Origin: Lachnospiraceae bacterium
GTDB lineage: Bacteria; Bacillota; Clostridia; Lachnospirales; Lachnospiraceae
NCBI GenBank assembly: GCA_021771755.1
Contig: JAETOL010000026.1
Location: 1 to 57,818, forward strand
Direction: 5' to 3'
Length of the DNA stretch: 57,818 bases
Within the stretch, counting starts at the first letter, position 1, and each line of letters begins with the position of its first letter. The position numbers were made by a program, and so were the translations under genes. Positions 1-8,260 of the stretch are shown one piece after another. The notes below the pieces were generated by a model. That model saw only the letters and a program-made list of their open reading frames with translations, was not told the DNA's origin and searched no databases.

Positions 1-33
1 GATGGAGCCGATAATCGTGTTGTAGTCTTGCAT
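1..33 (-). CDS. N-terminal 11 codons of an IS21 IstA-like transposase (partial)
   Basis: On the minus strand an ATG at 33 opens MQDYNTIIGSI and runs off the window edge. A strong Shine-Dalgarno sequence (AAGGAGG, forward 41-47) sits seven bases upstream, so this is a real start. Its place directly downstream of the terminal repeats fits istA, the IS21 transposase with HTH and DDE domains. Eleven residues are too few to name the family from protein sequence alone. Confidence 0.5.
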   Translation of the reverse strand, partial: MQDYNTIIGSI

Positions 34-180
34 AGTTATGCCTCCTTTCGCAATCATTTGATGACTACGAAAGAACTATAACACGTTGAAAACTTATTGA
101 TCAGCTGAAGCGGAAACGCGTTCAGTTACATCTGGAAAGACTGATCAGCTCTTAGCGGAATGCGTGGTCAGATGAGCCGG
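1..180 (-). mobile_element. Left end of an IS21-like insertion sequence (partial)
   Basis: Two long near-identical direct repeats, 98-125 and 142-171, both begin TGATCAGCT and share the GCGGAA and GCGT blocks. Multiple terminal repeats of this kind are typical of IS21-family ends, where they bind the transposase. They lie just upstream of an ORF that leaves the window on the minus strand, as istA does at an IS21 left end. The outer boundary is near 172-185, where IS66 transposase homology stops, so the element appears to have landed in an IS66 remnant. The family call rests on architecture; the exact terminus and target duplication cannot be fixed because the other end is outside the window. 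Confidence 0.6.
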
Positions 181-545
181 AATTTGCAATTGCTGAAGAA
201 TGGGCACCATTGATTGTGTCAATCATCTGCCAGTTTTTCTTACCGATACAAAATCCTCGTATTGCTCGTTCACTGGCATTATTATCAATAGGAACTTCTC
301 CATCTTTCAGAAACACACGTAAATACTTTTCTTGATTTAAGATATATGTGTACGCTTTACGGAGCTGTCCACTTGTCGGAACAGTTGGTTCCATCTTTTT
401 TAGGTACGCAAATAAGGCATCAACTAATGGTTTTATAACCAGTTGTCGCTGCATAAGTCTTTCTTCCGAAGATAACTCATTAAGTTTACCTTCTTCGTGA
501 TAAATCGCTTGGATCTGCTTGATTACCAGAAAGGCATCGGATTTG
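175..545 (-). pseudogene. IS66-family transposase remnant (C-terminal part)
   Basis: The minus-strand frame encodes a segment of the IS66 TnpC transposase: a stretch with LVKPL-type helices (QLVIKPLVDALFAYL), then KDGEVPIDNNASERAIRGF and GKKNWQ, which are the conserved C-terminal DDE-domain blocks including the E of NNxxERAI. Homology ends after DTINGA..SAI, where intact IS66 proteins continue with YSIVETAKAN. From there the frame reads into the IS21-like end and stops. At the other side, homology fades near 545 although the frame stays open to 817. No catalytic N-terminal half or partner orf1/orf2 is present, so this is a dead fragment. Confidence 0.8.
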
Positions 546-931
546 TTTCGATGGGGAATGGCTCTTGGAAATATTGTCTTAGGGTGTATGTGGTGTATCA
601 CGATTGTAGGAATCCCGTTTGGGAAACAATTCTTTAAAATGGCGCGCTTGTCTTTTATGCCTTTTGGTGCAAATGTGCTTGGATAGGAGTGTGCTGTAAA
701 CGTGAGAGGACAGGTGAATATAACGCAGTGATTTAGTTGATATTCATAAGAAAAGAATGATATAATTTGAATTAATATTGATACTTGGTAGGGATATTTA
801 GAATACAAGTCATACATATTTCATTATGACAACATGAGTGAGATTTATATTGGTTCATCCAATAATTCCAGAAGTGCATTAACATCTGGAATTATCGTTT
901 TAATAATAATCAGGATAGTCAGAATTTTAAT
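546..931. other. Decayed intergenic stretch with a perfect hairpin
   Basis: No gene is supported here. The minus-strand frame stays open to 817 but its residues upstream of the IS66 homology resemble no transposase. At 863-872 and 885-894 there is a perfect 10-bp inverted repeat (TAATTCCAGA / TCTGGAATTA) around a 12-base loop. It is followed by T-rich sequence and could be a terminator or the end of a lost element. The helicase frame is open back to the stop codon at 863-865 but carries no recognisable helicase motif upstream of 932. Confidence 0.4.
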
Positions 932-2425
932 TTGTTTTATGAAACGTTTGAGGATTTGTTTGAGAATCATTCGTACGTGATCAATGATGCAGAATTAAAA
1001 GCGTATTCGAAGAACTGGCATAAACCTGCAGTTGCAAAAGATCTTGCACGATATGATCAGGTTGATCCAGATTACTTTACTTATTTGGTGATTGATGAGT
1101 TTCATCATGCAGTTACGGATCAGTACCAGCGAATTGTGAATTATTTTAAACCACAGTTTATGCTAGGCCTTACTGCCACTCCGGAAAGAATGGACGGGAA
1201 GTCTATTTATGAGATTTGTGACTATAATGTTCCATATGAGATCACATTGAAAGATGCAATTAATAAAGGGGCATTAGTTCCATTCCATTATTATGGTATT
1301 TACGATGAAACAGACTATTCGACACTCAAATTGGTAAAAGGCAGATACAATGAGAATGATTTGAATGATAAATATATCGGCAATGTAAAACGATATGATT
1401 TGATTTATAAATATTACAAAAAATATCATTCCAAACGTGCTTTAGGTTTTTGTAGTTCAAGAATGCATGCCGAAGAAATGGCAAAGGAATTTTGCAGGCG
1501 AGGCGTAAAATCCGTTGCTGTGTACAGCGATGCAGATGGGGAATTTTCCGAAGAAAGAAATGTAGCAATTGAACAGTTAAAGAATCAGGAGATAAAGGTT
1601 ATTTTCTCTGTAGATATGTTTAACGAAGGTGTGGATATTGCTTCTCTTGATATGGTTATGTTTTTGAGACCGACGGAATCACCTACTGTGTTTTTACAGC
1701 AGTTGGGACGTGGCTTGCGTATCAGCAAGGGTAAAGAGTATGTCAACGTACTTGATTTTATTGGAAATCACGAAAAAGCCGGGCGTGCACCGTTTTTATT
1801 AAATGGAGGTGCCTGTGTCGGAGAGAGAACCGCATATGACTATTCTGAAATTGAATATCCTGATGATTGTATCGTGGATTTTGATATGCGCTTGATCGAT
1901 CTCTTTCGGGAAATGGACAAAAAATCATTATCAATCAAAGAAAGAATCAAACAAGAATATTATCGTGTAAAAGAACTACTCGATGGAAAAGTTCCGACAC
2001 GAATGGAGCTTTTTCTGCAGTTGATTGAAACAACAGATATGCAGAAAGTATATAAGATGCCTATTTTATACAGCTTTTATAACGATGGTAATGTAAGACT
2101 GGCTGTAACGGATGAAGAAGTGGTGGAAAGTTGGAAAAGATTTTTTGATCGAGGCACGAACTGGAAAGATTTTCCACAAGTAACTTCTTATGAGGAATAT
2201 CAAAAGATAACAGACAAACAGCATTTAAGCAAAGCCAAAAGTATGCCGATTAAGTTTTTAAAAGCTTCCGGTAAAGGTTTTTTTATAGATAAGGATGGCT
2301 ATGCACTGGGAATTCGAGATGAATTGGCAGATGTAATTAAAATTGATGCTTTTAAGAAGCAGATGAAAGATATTATCGAGTATCGTACGATGGAATATTA
2401 TCGGAGACGGTATGTAGAGAAGTGA
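932..2425 (+). pseudogene. SF2 DEAD/DEAH-box helicase, 5'-truncated
   Basis: The frame holds the C-terminal three quarters of a superfamily 2 helicase of the restriction/YejH type. Visible motifs in order are the DEAH-like box II (IDEFHHA, near residue 52), motif III (GLTATPERMDG), motif IV/V region (FSVDMFNEGVDI) and motif VI (QQLGRGLRISKGK). The Walker A motif (motif I) and everything before it are missing, so ATP hydrolysis is not possible. The only start is a TTG at 932 with no ribosome site, right after transposon debris and a hairpin. Full-length relatives usually carry an N-terminal nuclease-like domain. I read it as a truncated remnant of a defence or repair helicase. Confidence 0.75.
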
Positions 2426-2506
2426 TCATAAGTATTATTTACAGAAGAAGTAACAGAGCAGATTGCGAGGTGGCTGACATGTTAAAGAATGTACTGATTG
2501 TAGTAG

Positions 2507-2920
2507 GAGGAAAAAAAGAAAAGAAAAACGCTTATTACAACGATTGGATATACTGTTTTTTATGGGGTGGCGGGATTGCTGCTGATATTTTTTTTCGGGG
2601 AAAATATTTTATCGCTGTTTGCAAACTCGGATAAAATTTACCAATTAGGAAACGGAATCCTTCTCATTGTATTTTCAACTTTTCCTTTAATGGGAATCTT
2701 TTATACGATCATGACGTTGTATGAAGTGACGAGACATGAAAGAAAAGCGGTCTTTTTGATTTTGACAAGGCAGGTTTTTCTGATGATCCCGCTGACATAT
2801 CTGCTGCCAAAAATCTTTCCGGAATTTCCATTTGCAGTATTTTGCGCCGTTCCGGCAGCAGATATAACAGCGACGATGATTGCAATAAAGAATAAGCGGG
2901 AATGGATTGACAGAAAATGA
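2507..2920 (+). pseudogene. MATE-family efflux transporter, C-terminal fragment
   Basis: From 2507 the frame reads KKRKTLITTIGYTVFYG and then about four hydrophobic helices ending NKREWIDRK. This matches the last third of MATE (multidrug and toxin extrusion) Na+/H+-drug antiporters, including the typical late-helix pattern GNGILLIVFSTFPLMGIFYT. A complete MATE protein has about 450 residues and 12 helices; here about 135 residues remain, there is no start codon with a ribosome site, and a stop codon lies at 2504-2506. It borders the truncated helicase and belongs to the same decayed block. Confidence 0.7.
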
Positions 2921-2982
2921 AGAAAAACATATCATGAGGACAAGACAGATTAGCTGATAAGAAAAAAGAGGAGAGTGAACAG

Positions 2983-3990
2983 ATGATCCGCCTTCAGGAT
3001 ATTGCAGATATGGCCGGTGTCAGCAGGACAACGGTGTCCAATGTTATCAACGGAAATACAAAACGGGTTTCTCAGGCAACGATAGATAAGATCACAGCAA
3101 TACTGAAAGAACAGAATTATGTTCCGCATATGGGCTCAATGATGCTGTCAGGCCATGGCTCAAAGATCATTGGCGCTGTTCTGGGTTTTGAACGTGCGCA
3201 TGGGATGCAGGTGCTGCAGGATCCTTTTGTAGGAGAGCTGATAGGAACCCTTCAGATGGAAGCGGAAGAAAAGGGTTATTACGTTATGCTCATAGGTGGA
3301 GAAGATATTCAGAATGTGGTTGACATAGCGTCCAGATGGAATGTGGAGGGGCTGATCATTCTTGGTTATGATGAAGAACGTTACAGACAGCTGTCCCGAA
3401 AGCTGAATAAAAAGATGATCCTGATCGATACATATCCCAGAGGGGCTTATGATTTTCAGAATGTAGGCGTAGATGATTATTCCGGCGGATATCAGATTGG
3501 AGAATATCTGGACAGCTGTGGATATCAGAAAGCGCTGTTTGTTTCAGAAACAGGCAAGGACAGTGACTATTATCGATGGATGGGTTTTAAACAGGCAATG
3601 GAAAAAAACGGACGATTCTGCAGTAAGTCCCGTCTGCTGGTGGTATCCAGTAAAAAAATACAAAGGCTTCATGAATATGAAGAATTGATTCCCCGCTTTC
3701 TGGAGGCAGGGGCACTTGCTTTTTCTTCTGATTTTTCCGCAATAGAGGCAATTAATTTTTTTGTAGATCATAAGATCAGTATTCCTGATCAGATATCGGT
3801 TACCGGATTTGACGACAGCATTTATGCCAGCCTGGTACGTCCCAAACTGACCACTGTTCATCAGGATGTTTCGCAAAAGGCACATATTGCTTTAAAAAGG
3901 CTTATGAAATTAATACGTGGAGATACGTTGGAAGAAATGAATGTAAAAAGTCCGGTGTATCTGGTTAAGAGAGACTCTGTCAGAGAATGA
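2983..3990 (+). CDS. LacI-family transcriptional regulator
   Basis: A 335-residue LacI/GalR repressor. Residues 3-48 form the HTH and hinge region (LQDIADMAGVSRTTVSNVIN, then NTKRVSQATIDKI). The rest is a periplasmic-binding-protein-like sugar sensor with the usual C-terminal FDDS and RPKLTTVHQD blocks. The ATG at 2983 is preceded by AAGAGGAGAG. It lies immediately upstream of two alpha-glucosidase genes, and the intergenic region holds a perfect 14-bp palindrome (4052-4065) like LacI-family operators. It probably represses the glucosidase operon and senses an alpha-glucoside or its phosphate; the ligand is not visible from sequence. A hairpin overlapping its stop codon ends its transcript. 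Confidence 0.92.
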   Translation: MIRLQDIADMAGVSRTTVSNVINGNTKRVSQATIDKITAILKEQNYVPHMGSMMLSGHGSKIIGAVLGFERAHGMQVLQDPFVGELIGTLQMEAEEKGYYVMLIGGEDIQNVVDIASRWNVEGLIILGYDEERYRQLSRKLNKKMILIDTYPRGAYDFQNVGVDDYSGGYQIGEYLDSCGYQKALFVSETGKDSDYYRWMGFKQAMEKNGRFCSKSRLLVVSSKKIQRLHEYEELIPRFLEAGALAFSSDFSAIEAINFFVDHKISIPDQISVTGFDDSIYASLVRPKLTTVHQDVSQKAHIALKRLMKLIRGDTLEEMNVKSPVYLVKRDSVRE

Positions 3991-4005
3991 CAGGGTTTTT
4001 CTTTT
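3975..4005 (+). terminator. Intrinsic terminator of the LacI gene
   Basis: CTCTGTCA (3975-3982) pairs with TGACAGGG (3988-3995) around a 5-base loop and is followed by GTTTTTCTTTT. The stem overlaps the last codons of the regulator gene. Confidence 0.7.
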
Positions 4006-4051
4006 GTTCAATATGCATAAAATTATCGAATAAAGTTTAGACAAAATATTA

Positions 4052-4065
4052 GTTTCTCGAGAAAC
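4052..4065. promoter_or_regulatory. Palindromic operator for the LacI-family regulator
   Basis: GTTTCTCGAGAAAC is a perfect 14-bp palindrome with a central CG, the form bound by LacI/GalR proteins. It sits just upstream of the promoter of the glucosidase operon and next to a LacI gene. The half-site context GAAACCTG recurs 21 bp downstream (4061-4068 and 4082-4089), two helical turns apart, so a second weaker contact is possible. Confidence 0.65.
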
Positions 4066-4068
4066 CTG

Positions 4069-4098
4069 TTGATTTTACAGGGAAACCTGATTTATAGT
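4069..4098 (+). promoter_or_regulatory. Promoter of the alpha-glucosidase operon
   Basis: TTGATT (4069-4074) and TTATAG (4092-4097) are separated by 17 bases; shifting one base gives TATAGT with an 18-base spacer. The LacI-type operator abuts the -35 side. Confidence 0.5.
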
Positions 4099-4216
4099 AA
4101 AACTACCGAAAGGAAACAGGACAGATATTTATATTTTCTGTCAGAAATGGATCATGAATGGTGTTGTCGCTGGTGCAGTGAGGTAAAATAAATATAGAAA
4201 TAACAGGAGGCTCAAC

Positions 4217-5887
4217 ATGGAGAAAAAATGGTGGAAAGAAAGCGTAGTCTATCAGATCTACCCAAAAAGCTTTAAAGACAGCAACGGAGACGGCATTGGA
4301 GACATTAAAGGAATTATAGAAAAGCTTGATTATCTGAAAGAACTTGGCGTAAATGTGCTGTGGATCTCGCCAATGCTTGAGTCTCCTCAGGACGATAACG
4401 GATATGACATTTCGGATTACCGCAGGATATATGAAGACTACGGAACTATGGAAGATTATGAAGAAATGCTTTCAGAGGCACATAAAAGGGACATTAAAGT
4501 TTTGATGGATCTGGTAGTCAATCATACGTCTGACGAACATAACTGGTTTATAGAAAGCCGTAAATCCAAGGATAATCCGTACCGTGACTATTATATCTGG
4601 AAAGACCCGGTCAACGGAAAAGAACCAAATAACTGGGGCGGAGTATTCGGCGGTTCTGCATGGGAATATGATGAGAAGACGCAGATGTATTATCTGCATC
4701 TGTTTTCAAAGAAGCAGCCGGATCTTAACTGGGAAAATGAAAAGGTGCGCCGGGAAGTTTATGATATGATGACTTTCTGGTGTGAAAAAGGGATTGATGG
4801 CTTCCGAATGGATGTTATCAGTATGATCTCAAAAAATCAGGCATTTCCGGATGGAGAGGTTAAGAACGGGCTTTATGGGGATTTTAATCCATATTGTGTG
4901 CATGGCCCAAGAATCCACGAATTTCTGCAGGAAATGAATAAAGAAGTGCTTTCCAGGTATGATATAATGACGGTTGGTGAGACTTCCGGTGTTACCATTG
5001 AAGAAGCTCAGAAGTATGCCGGAGAAGATCGGAATGAGTTAAACATGGTATTTCAGTTTGAGCATGTAGAAGATGCCTGCGGTGATCATGGAAAGTGGAC
5101 AACGGCAAAATTTAACTTCAGGGATTTTAAAAAGACCATGATCAAATGGCAGGAAGAACTGCAGGGAAAGGCATGGAACAGCCTGTTTCTGGGAAATCAT
5201 GACCAGCCAAGAAGTGTCAGCAGATTTGGAAATGATAACCCTGCCTACAGAGAAACATCTGCAAAAATGCTGGCAACCTGTCTGCACATGATGCAGGGAA
5301 CTCCGTATGTATATCAAGGAGAAGAGCTTGGAATGACCAATGCGTACTTTGATAAACTGGAAGATTATCGTGACATTGAAAGCATAAATTTCTTTACAGA
5401 GCTGACAGAAGCAGGGATTATGACACCTGAATATATGATGAAATGCCTGATGCTCAGAAGTCGTGATAATGCAAGGACGCCTATGCAGTGGAATGATTCT
5501 GTGCAGGGGGGCTTTACAAGTGGGGAACCATGGATCAGAATAAATCCCAACTATAAGGAAATCAATGCGGTGCAGCAGCTGGGTGATCCGGATTCAGTTT
5601 TTCATTATTATCAGAAACTGATCCGCCTTCGTAAAGAAAAAGATATCATTGTTTATGGATCCTTTGAGGCTCTTTGTCGTGATGACGATAAGATTTTTGC
5701 TTATACAAGAAAACTGGATCAGAAAAAGCTTCTGACAGTCTGCAACTTCAGTGATCAGGATGCTGAGATGGAGATCCCGGAAGAATTTGCAGGAGCGCAG
5801 TGTCTGATTACGAATCTGGGAAGAACTGTATTTGACAGAAATTTTGTTTTGAGACCTTATGAAGCATTTGTATTATACAAAGAATGA
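4217..5887 (+). CDS. malL: Oligo-1,6-glucosidase / alpha-glucosidase (GH13)
   Basis: A 556-residue GH13 enzyme that hydrolyses terminal alpha-glucosidic bonds of isomalto-oligosaccharides, sucrose or related substrates in the cytoplasm. It starts WWKESVVYQIYPKSF. The conserved regions are DLVVNHTS, GFRMDV with the nucleophile D199, the acid/base E255 in TVGETSG, and the transition-state stabiliser D329 in LGNHDQPR. These three positions coincide with the numbering of Bacillus oligo-1,6-glucosidase, and the length fits. No signal peptide. The ATG follows AGGAGG at a good distance. It shares an operon with the GH31 gene 15 bases downstream. Trehalose-6-phosphate hydrolase is a related alternative. 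Confidence 0.88.
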   Translation: MEKKWWKESVVYQIYPKSFKDSNGDGIGDIKGIIEKLDYLKELGVNVLWISPMLESPQDDNGYDISDYRRIYEDYGTMEDYEEMLSEAHKRDIKVLMDLVVNHTSDEHNWFIESRKSKDNPYRDYYIWKDPVNGKEPNNWGGVFGGSAWEYDEKTQMYYLHLFSKKQPDLNWENEKVRREVYDMMTFWCEKGIDGFRMDVISMISKNQAFPDGEVKNGLYGDFNPYCVHGPRIHEFLQEMNKEVLSRYDIMTVGETSGVTIEEAQKYAGEDRNELNMVFQFEHVEDACGDHGKWTTAKFNFRDFKKTMIKWQEELQGKAWNSLFLGNHDQPRSVSRFGNDNPAYRETSAKMLATCLHMMQGTPYVYQGEELGMTNAYFDKLEDYRDIESINFFTELTEAGIMTPEYMMKCLMLRSRDNARTPMQWNDSVQGGFTSGEPWIRINPNYKEINAVQQLGDPDSVFHYYQKLIRLRKEKDIIVYGSFEALCRDDDKIFAYTRKLDQKKLLTVCNFSDQDAEMEIPEEFAGAQCLITNLGRTVFDRNFVLRPYEAFVLYKE

Positions 5888-5902
5888 AAGGAATATTTTG
5901 AA

Positions 5903-7894
5903 ATGATCAGAAAGTACAGGTATGGTACACCTTTTGACACAGAGGCACTGACGGAAAAAATCGAGACTGCGGAAGGCGGTTTCCCTTATGGTAAAATCAG
6001 TCTGGAAAATGGATTTGTTTTTACTTATATCATGGATGAAGAGGATATTGTTTATGGGCTTGGAGAAGCGAACCGGGGAATCAACAAAAGGGGCTATTGT
6101 TATATCAGCAATTGTGCAGATGATCCGGAGCATACGGAGGACAAGCGCTCGCTGTACGGGGCGCACAATTTCATTGTTGTAAGTGGAAAAACAACGTTTG
6201 GACTGTTTTTTGATTATCCGGGAAAGCTGACATTTGATATCGGTTATACCAGAACGGATACAATGCATGTTTTCTGTGAAAATGCAGATCTGGATATTTA
6301 TGTGATCGAGGGTGAAACGGCATATGACATTGTGAAACAGTTTCGCCATGTGATCGGACACAGCTATATCCCGCCGAAGTTCGCTTTTGGATTTGGACAG
6401 AGCCGCTGGGGATATACGACAAAAGAAGATTTTTGCAAAGTGGCAAAGGGATACCGTGAGAACCATATTCCTATTGATATGATCTATATGGACATTGATT
6501 ATATGCAGGATTTTAAGGATTTCACAGTAAATGAAAAAAATTTCCCGGATTTTCAGGGCTTTGTTCAGGAAATGAAGGATCAGGAAATCCGAATGATCCC
6601 CATTATTGATGCTGGAGTGAAAGTGGAGCCGGGATATGAGGTTTACGAGGAAGGTGTCAAAAACAATTATTTCTGCAAGAGAGAAGACGGAAGTGATTTT
6701 GTGGCGGCTGTCTGGCCCGGCGATACACATTTTCCGGATGTATTGAACAAAGATGCCAGGAAATGGTTTGGGGATAAATACCGTTTCCTTACAGATCAGG
6801 GAATCGAAGGCTTCTGGAATGACATGAACGAGCCCGCAATTTTTTATTCTGCGGAAGGTCTGGCAGAGGCAAAAAAGCTTGCGGCAGAATTTGCAGAAGA
6901 TACCGAGGGCAGAGTGCATGCATGGACCATGCAGGCAAAAATGAAAGATATTGCGAATAATCCGGAGGATTACAGACGTTTTTATCATAATGCAGATGGC
7001 AAAAAGATTCGTCATGACAAGGTACATAATCTTTTTGGGTTTAATATGACAAGGGCAGCAGGAGAGGCATTTGAACGAATTGATCCGGACAAACGCTTTC
7101 TGATGTTCTCCAGATCTTCCTACATTGGGATGCACCGTTATGGCGGGATCTGGACAGGGGATAACAAATCCTGGTGGTCTCACATTCTTCTGAATCTGAA
7201 AATGCTGCCATCTTTGAATATGTGTGGATTCCTGTATACAGGCGCGGATCTCGGAGGATTTGGAGCGGACACCACCCGAGACCTTCTGCTACGTTTCCTG
7301 GCGCTTGGCGTTTTTACTCCGCTGATGCGTGATCATGCAGCTGCCGGAACAAGAGAACAGGAGTGCTATCAGTTTGAAAATGTGGAAGATTTCCGTCATG
7401 TGATCGGTGTGAGATATCGTCTTATTCCCTATCTTTACAGTGAATATATGAAAGCGGCGCTGAATGATGATATGTATTTCAGGCCACTGGGCTTTGTCTA
7501 TCCCAATGATAAAATGGCGGTTCGTGTGGAAGATCAGTTGATTCTTGGAAATGAGATCATGATCGCACCGGTTTATGAACAGAATGCAAGAGGCCGTTAT
7601 GTTTATCTGCCGGAAGAGATGAAATTTGTTAAATTTCTGCCGGATGGAACTATTTCAGAAGAAATTCTTGAAAAAGGAGTCCATTATGTGGAGGTGGCTC
7701 TGAACGAAGTACCGCTTTTTATTCGCAGTGGAAAATGCATTCCGATCGCAGAAACAGCAGAATGTGTAAAAGAGATTGATACAGAGCATCTGCAGCTGAT
7801 CGGATATGAGGAAAGCAGTTATACTTTATATGAAGATGACGGAATCCATAAAGAGTATGACAAAAAAGAAAATTACAGGGTGTTGAAGAATTAA
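5903..7894 (+). CDS. Alpha-glucosidase, glycoside hydrolase family 31
   Basis: A 663-residue GH31 enzyme. The barrel contains IDMIYMDIDYM, the nucleophile motif GFWNDMNEP (D307) and the acid/base region MRDHAAAGTREQE. The C-terminal beta-domain ends in TLYEDDG, as usual in the family. No signal peptide, so it acts on imported oligosaccharides. ATG at 5903 follows AAAGGAATATTTTG. It is cotranscribed with the GH13 gene and ended by a strong terminator at 7951. GH31 also includes alpha-xylosidases and sulfoquinovosidases, but the pairing with an oligo-1,6-glucosidase favours alpha-glucosidase. Confidence 0.88.
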   Translation: MIRKYRYGTPFDTEALTEKIETAEGGFPYGKISLENGFVFTYIMDEEDIVYGLGEANRGINKRGYCYISNCADDPEHTEDKRSLYGAHNFIVVSGKTTFGLFFDYPGKLTFDIGYTRTDTMHVFCENADLDIYVIEGETAYDIVKQFRHVIGHSYIPPKFAFGFGQSRWGYTTKEDFCKVAKGYRENHIPIDMIYMDIDYMQDFKDFTVNEKNFPDFQGFVQEMKDQEIRMIPIIDAGVKVEPGYEVYEEGVKNNYFCKREDGSDFVAAVWPGDTHFPDVLNKDARKWFGDKYRFLTDQGIEGFWNDMNEPAIFYSAEGLAEAKKLAAEFAEDTEGRVHAWTMQAKMKDIANNPEDYRRFYHNADGKKIRHDKVHNLFGFNMTRAAGEAFERIDPDKRFLMFSRSSYIGMHRYGGIWTGDNKSWWSHILLNLKMLPSLNMCGFLYTGADLGGFGADTTRDLLLRFLALGVFTPLMRDHAAAGTREQECYQFENVEDFRHVIGVRYRLIPYLYSEYMKAALNDDMYFRPLGFVYPNDKMAVRVEDQLILGNEIMIAPVYEQNARGRYVYLPEEMKFVKFLPDGTISEEILEKGVHYVEVALNEVPLFIRSGKCIPIAETAECVKEIDTEHLQLIGYEESSYTLYEDDGIHKEYDKKENYRVLKN

Positions 7895-7950
7895 ATACAG
7901 TTTTGAGAAATACTTAGTCCTCTGAAAATTATTTTGCTAAATAAATGTAA

Positions 7951-7977
7951 AAAGATGCGGTTTCCGCATCTTTTTTT
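7951..7977 (+). terminator. Intrinsic terminator of the glucosidase operon
   Basis: AAAGATGCGG (7951-7960) pairs perfectly with CCGCATCTTT (7964-7973) around a 3-base loop, followed by a T run. Confidence 0.92.
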
Positions 7978-8081
7978 ATAGGATAGATATAATGGGTTAT
8001 TATATACCAGATGTTGGAAAAAAGTATATATTTATAGTATAGATTTAATAATATAAAATAAATTGTCAGAAAATAAAAGAG

Positions 8082-8098
8082 TGTTTCAAAATGAAACA
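8082..8098. promoter_or_regulatory. TGT-N11-ACA dyad, candidate activator site
   Basis: TGTTTCA-AAA-TGAAACA is a perfect 7-bp inverted repeat. TGT-N10/11-ACA dyads placed about 100 bases upstream of a promoter are typical upstream activator sites for Fis-type HTH enhancer-binding proteins. This one is about 100 bases upstream of the -35, and the operon is followed by a regulator with exactly that type of HTH. The link is inference. Confidence 0.5.
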
Positions 8099-8197
8099 TG
8101 TACTACAAAAAAATGTACCAATTGAACAAGCGATATACATGTTGCATATATATAAGGTGTAAAATATGCCGAAAATAGTGCAATATGCATAAAACTA

Positions 8198-8226
8198 TTG
8201 AAAAAACGCAAGTGATACCATATAAT
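8198..8226 (+). promoter_or_regulatory. Sigma-A type promoter of the nine-gene operon
   Basis: TTGAAA (8198-8203) and TATAAT (8221-8226) are separated by exactly 17 bases, 35 bases upstream of the first ATG. Confidence 0.7.
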
Positions 8227-8260
8227 TTTAGACAGAAAGAAATACAAAGAGGTGTACGAA

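Larger units (their letters stand above)
7978..8260 (+). promoter_or_regulatory. Long regulatory region of the desulfidase/Liv/DhaKL operon
   Basis: This 283-base AT-rich stretch has no ORF. It holds a perfect dyad at 8082-8098, a segment at 8181-8206 shared with the glucosidase promoter region, and a promoter at 8198-8226. I found no -24/-12 sigma-54 promoter and no riboswitch fold that I recognise. Confidence 0.6.

Noticed and set aside
2422-2634. Short frame between the helicase and MATE remnants
   Set aside because: It overlaps the MATE frame, has no ribosome site and shows no homology pattern.
5873-7183. Open frame of about 430 codons opposite the GH31 gene
   Set aside because: Antisense shadow of a gene with clear catalytic motifs; no start signal and no family resemblance.
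8100-8260. Sigma-54 promoter ahead of the desulfidase operon
   Set aside because: I looked for TGGCAC-N5-TTGC because of the enhancer-binding-type regulator; only an isolated TTGCAT was found, without a GG element 10-11 bases upstream.
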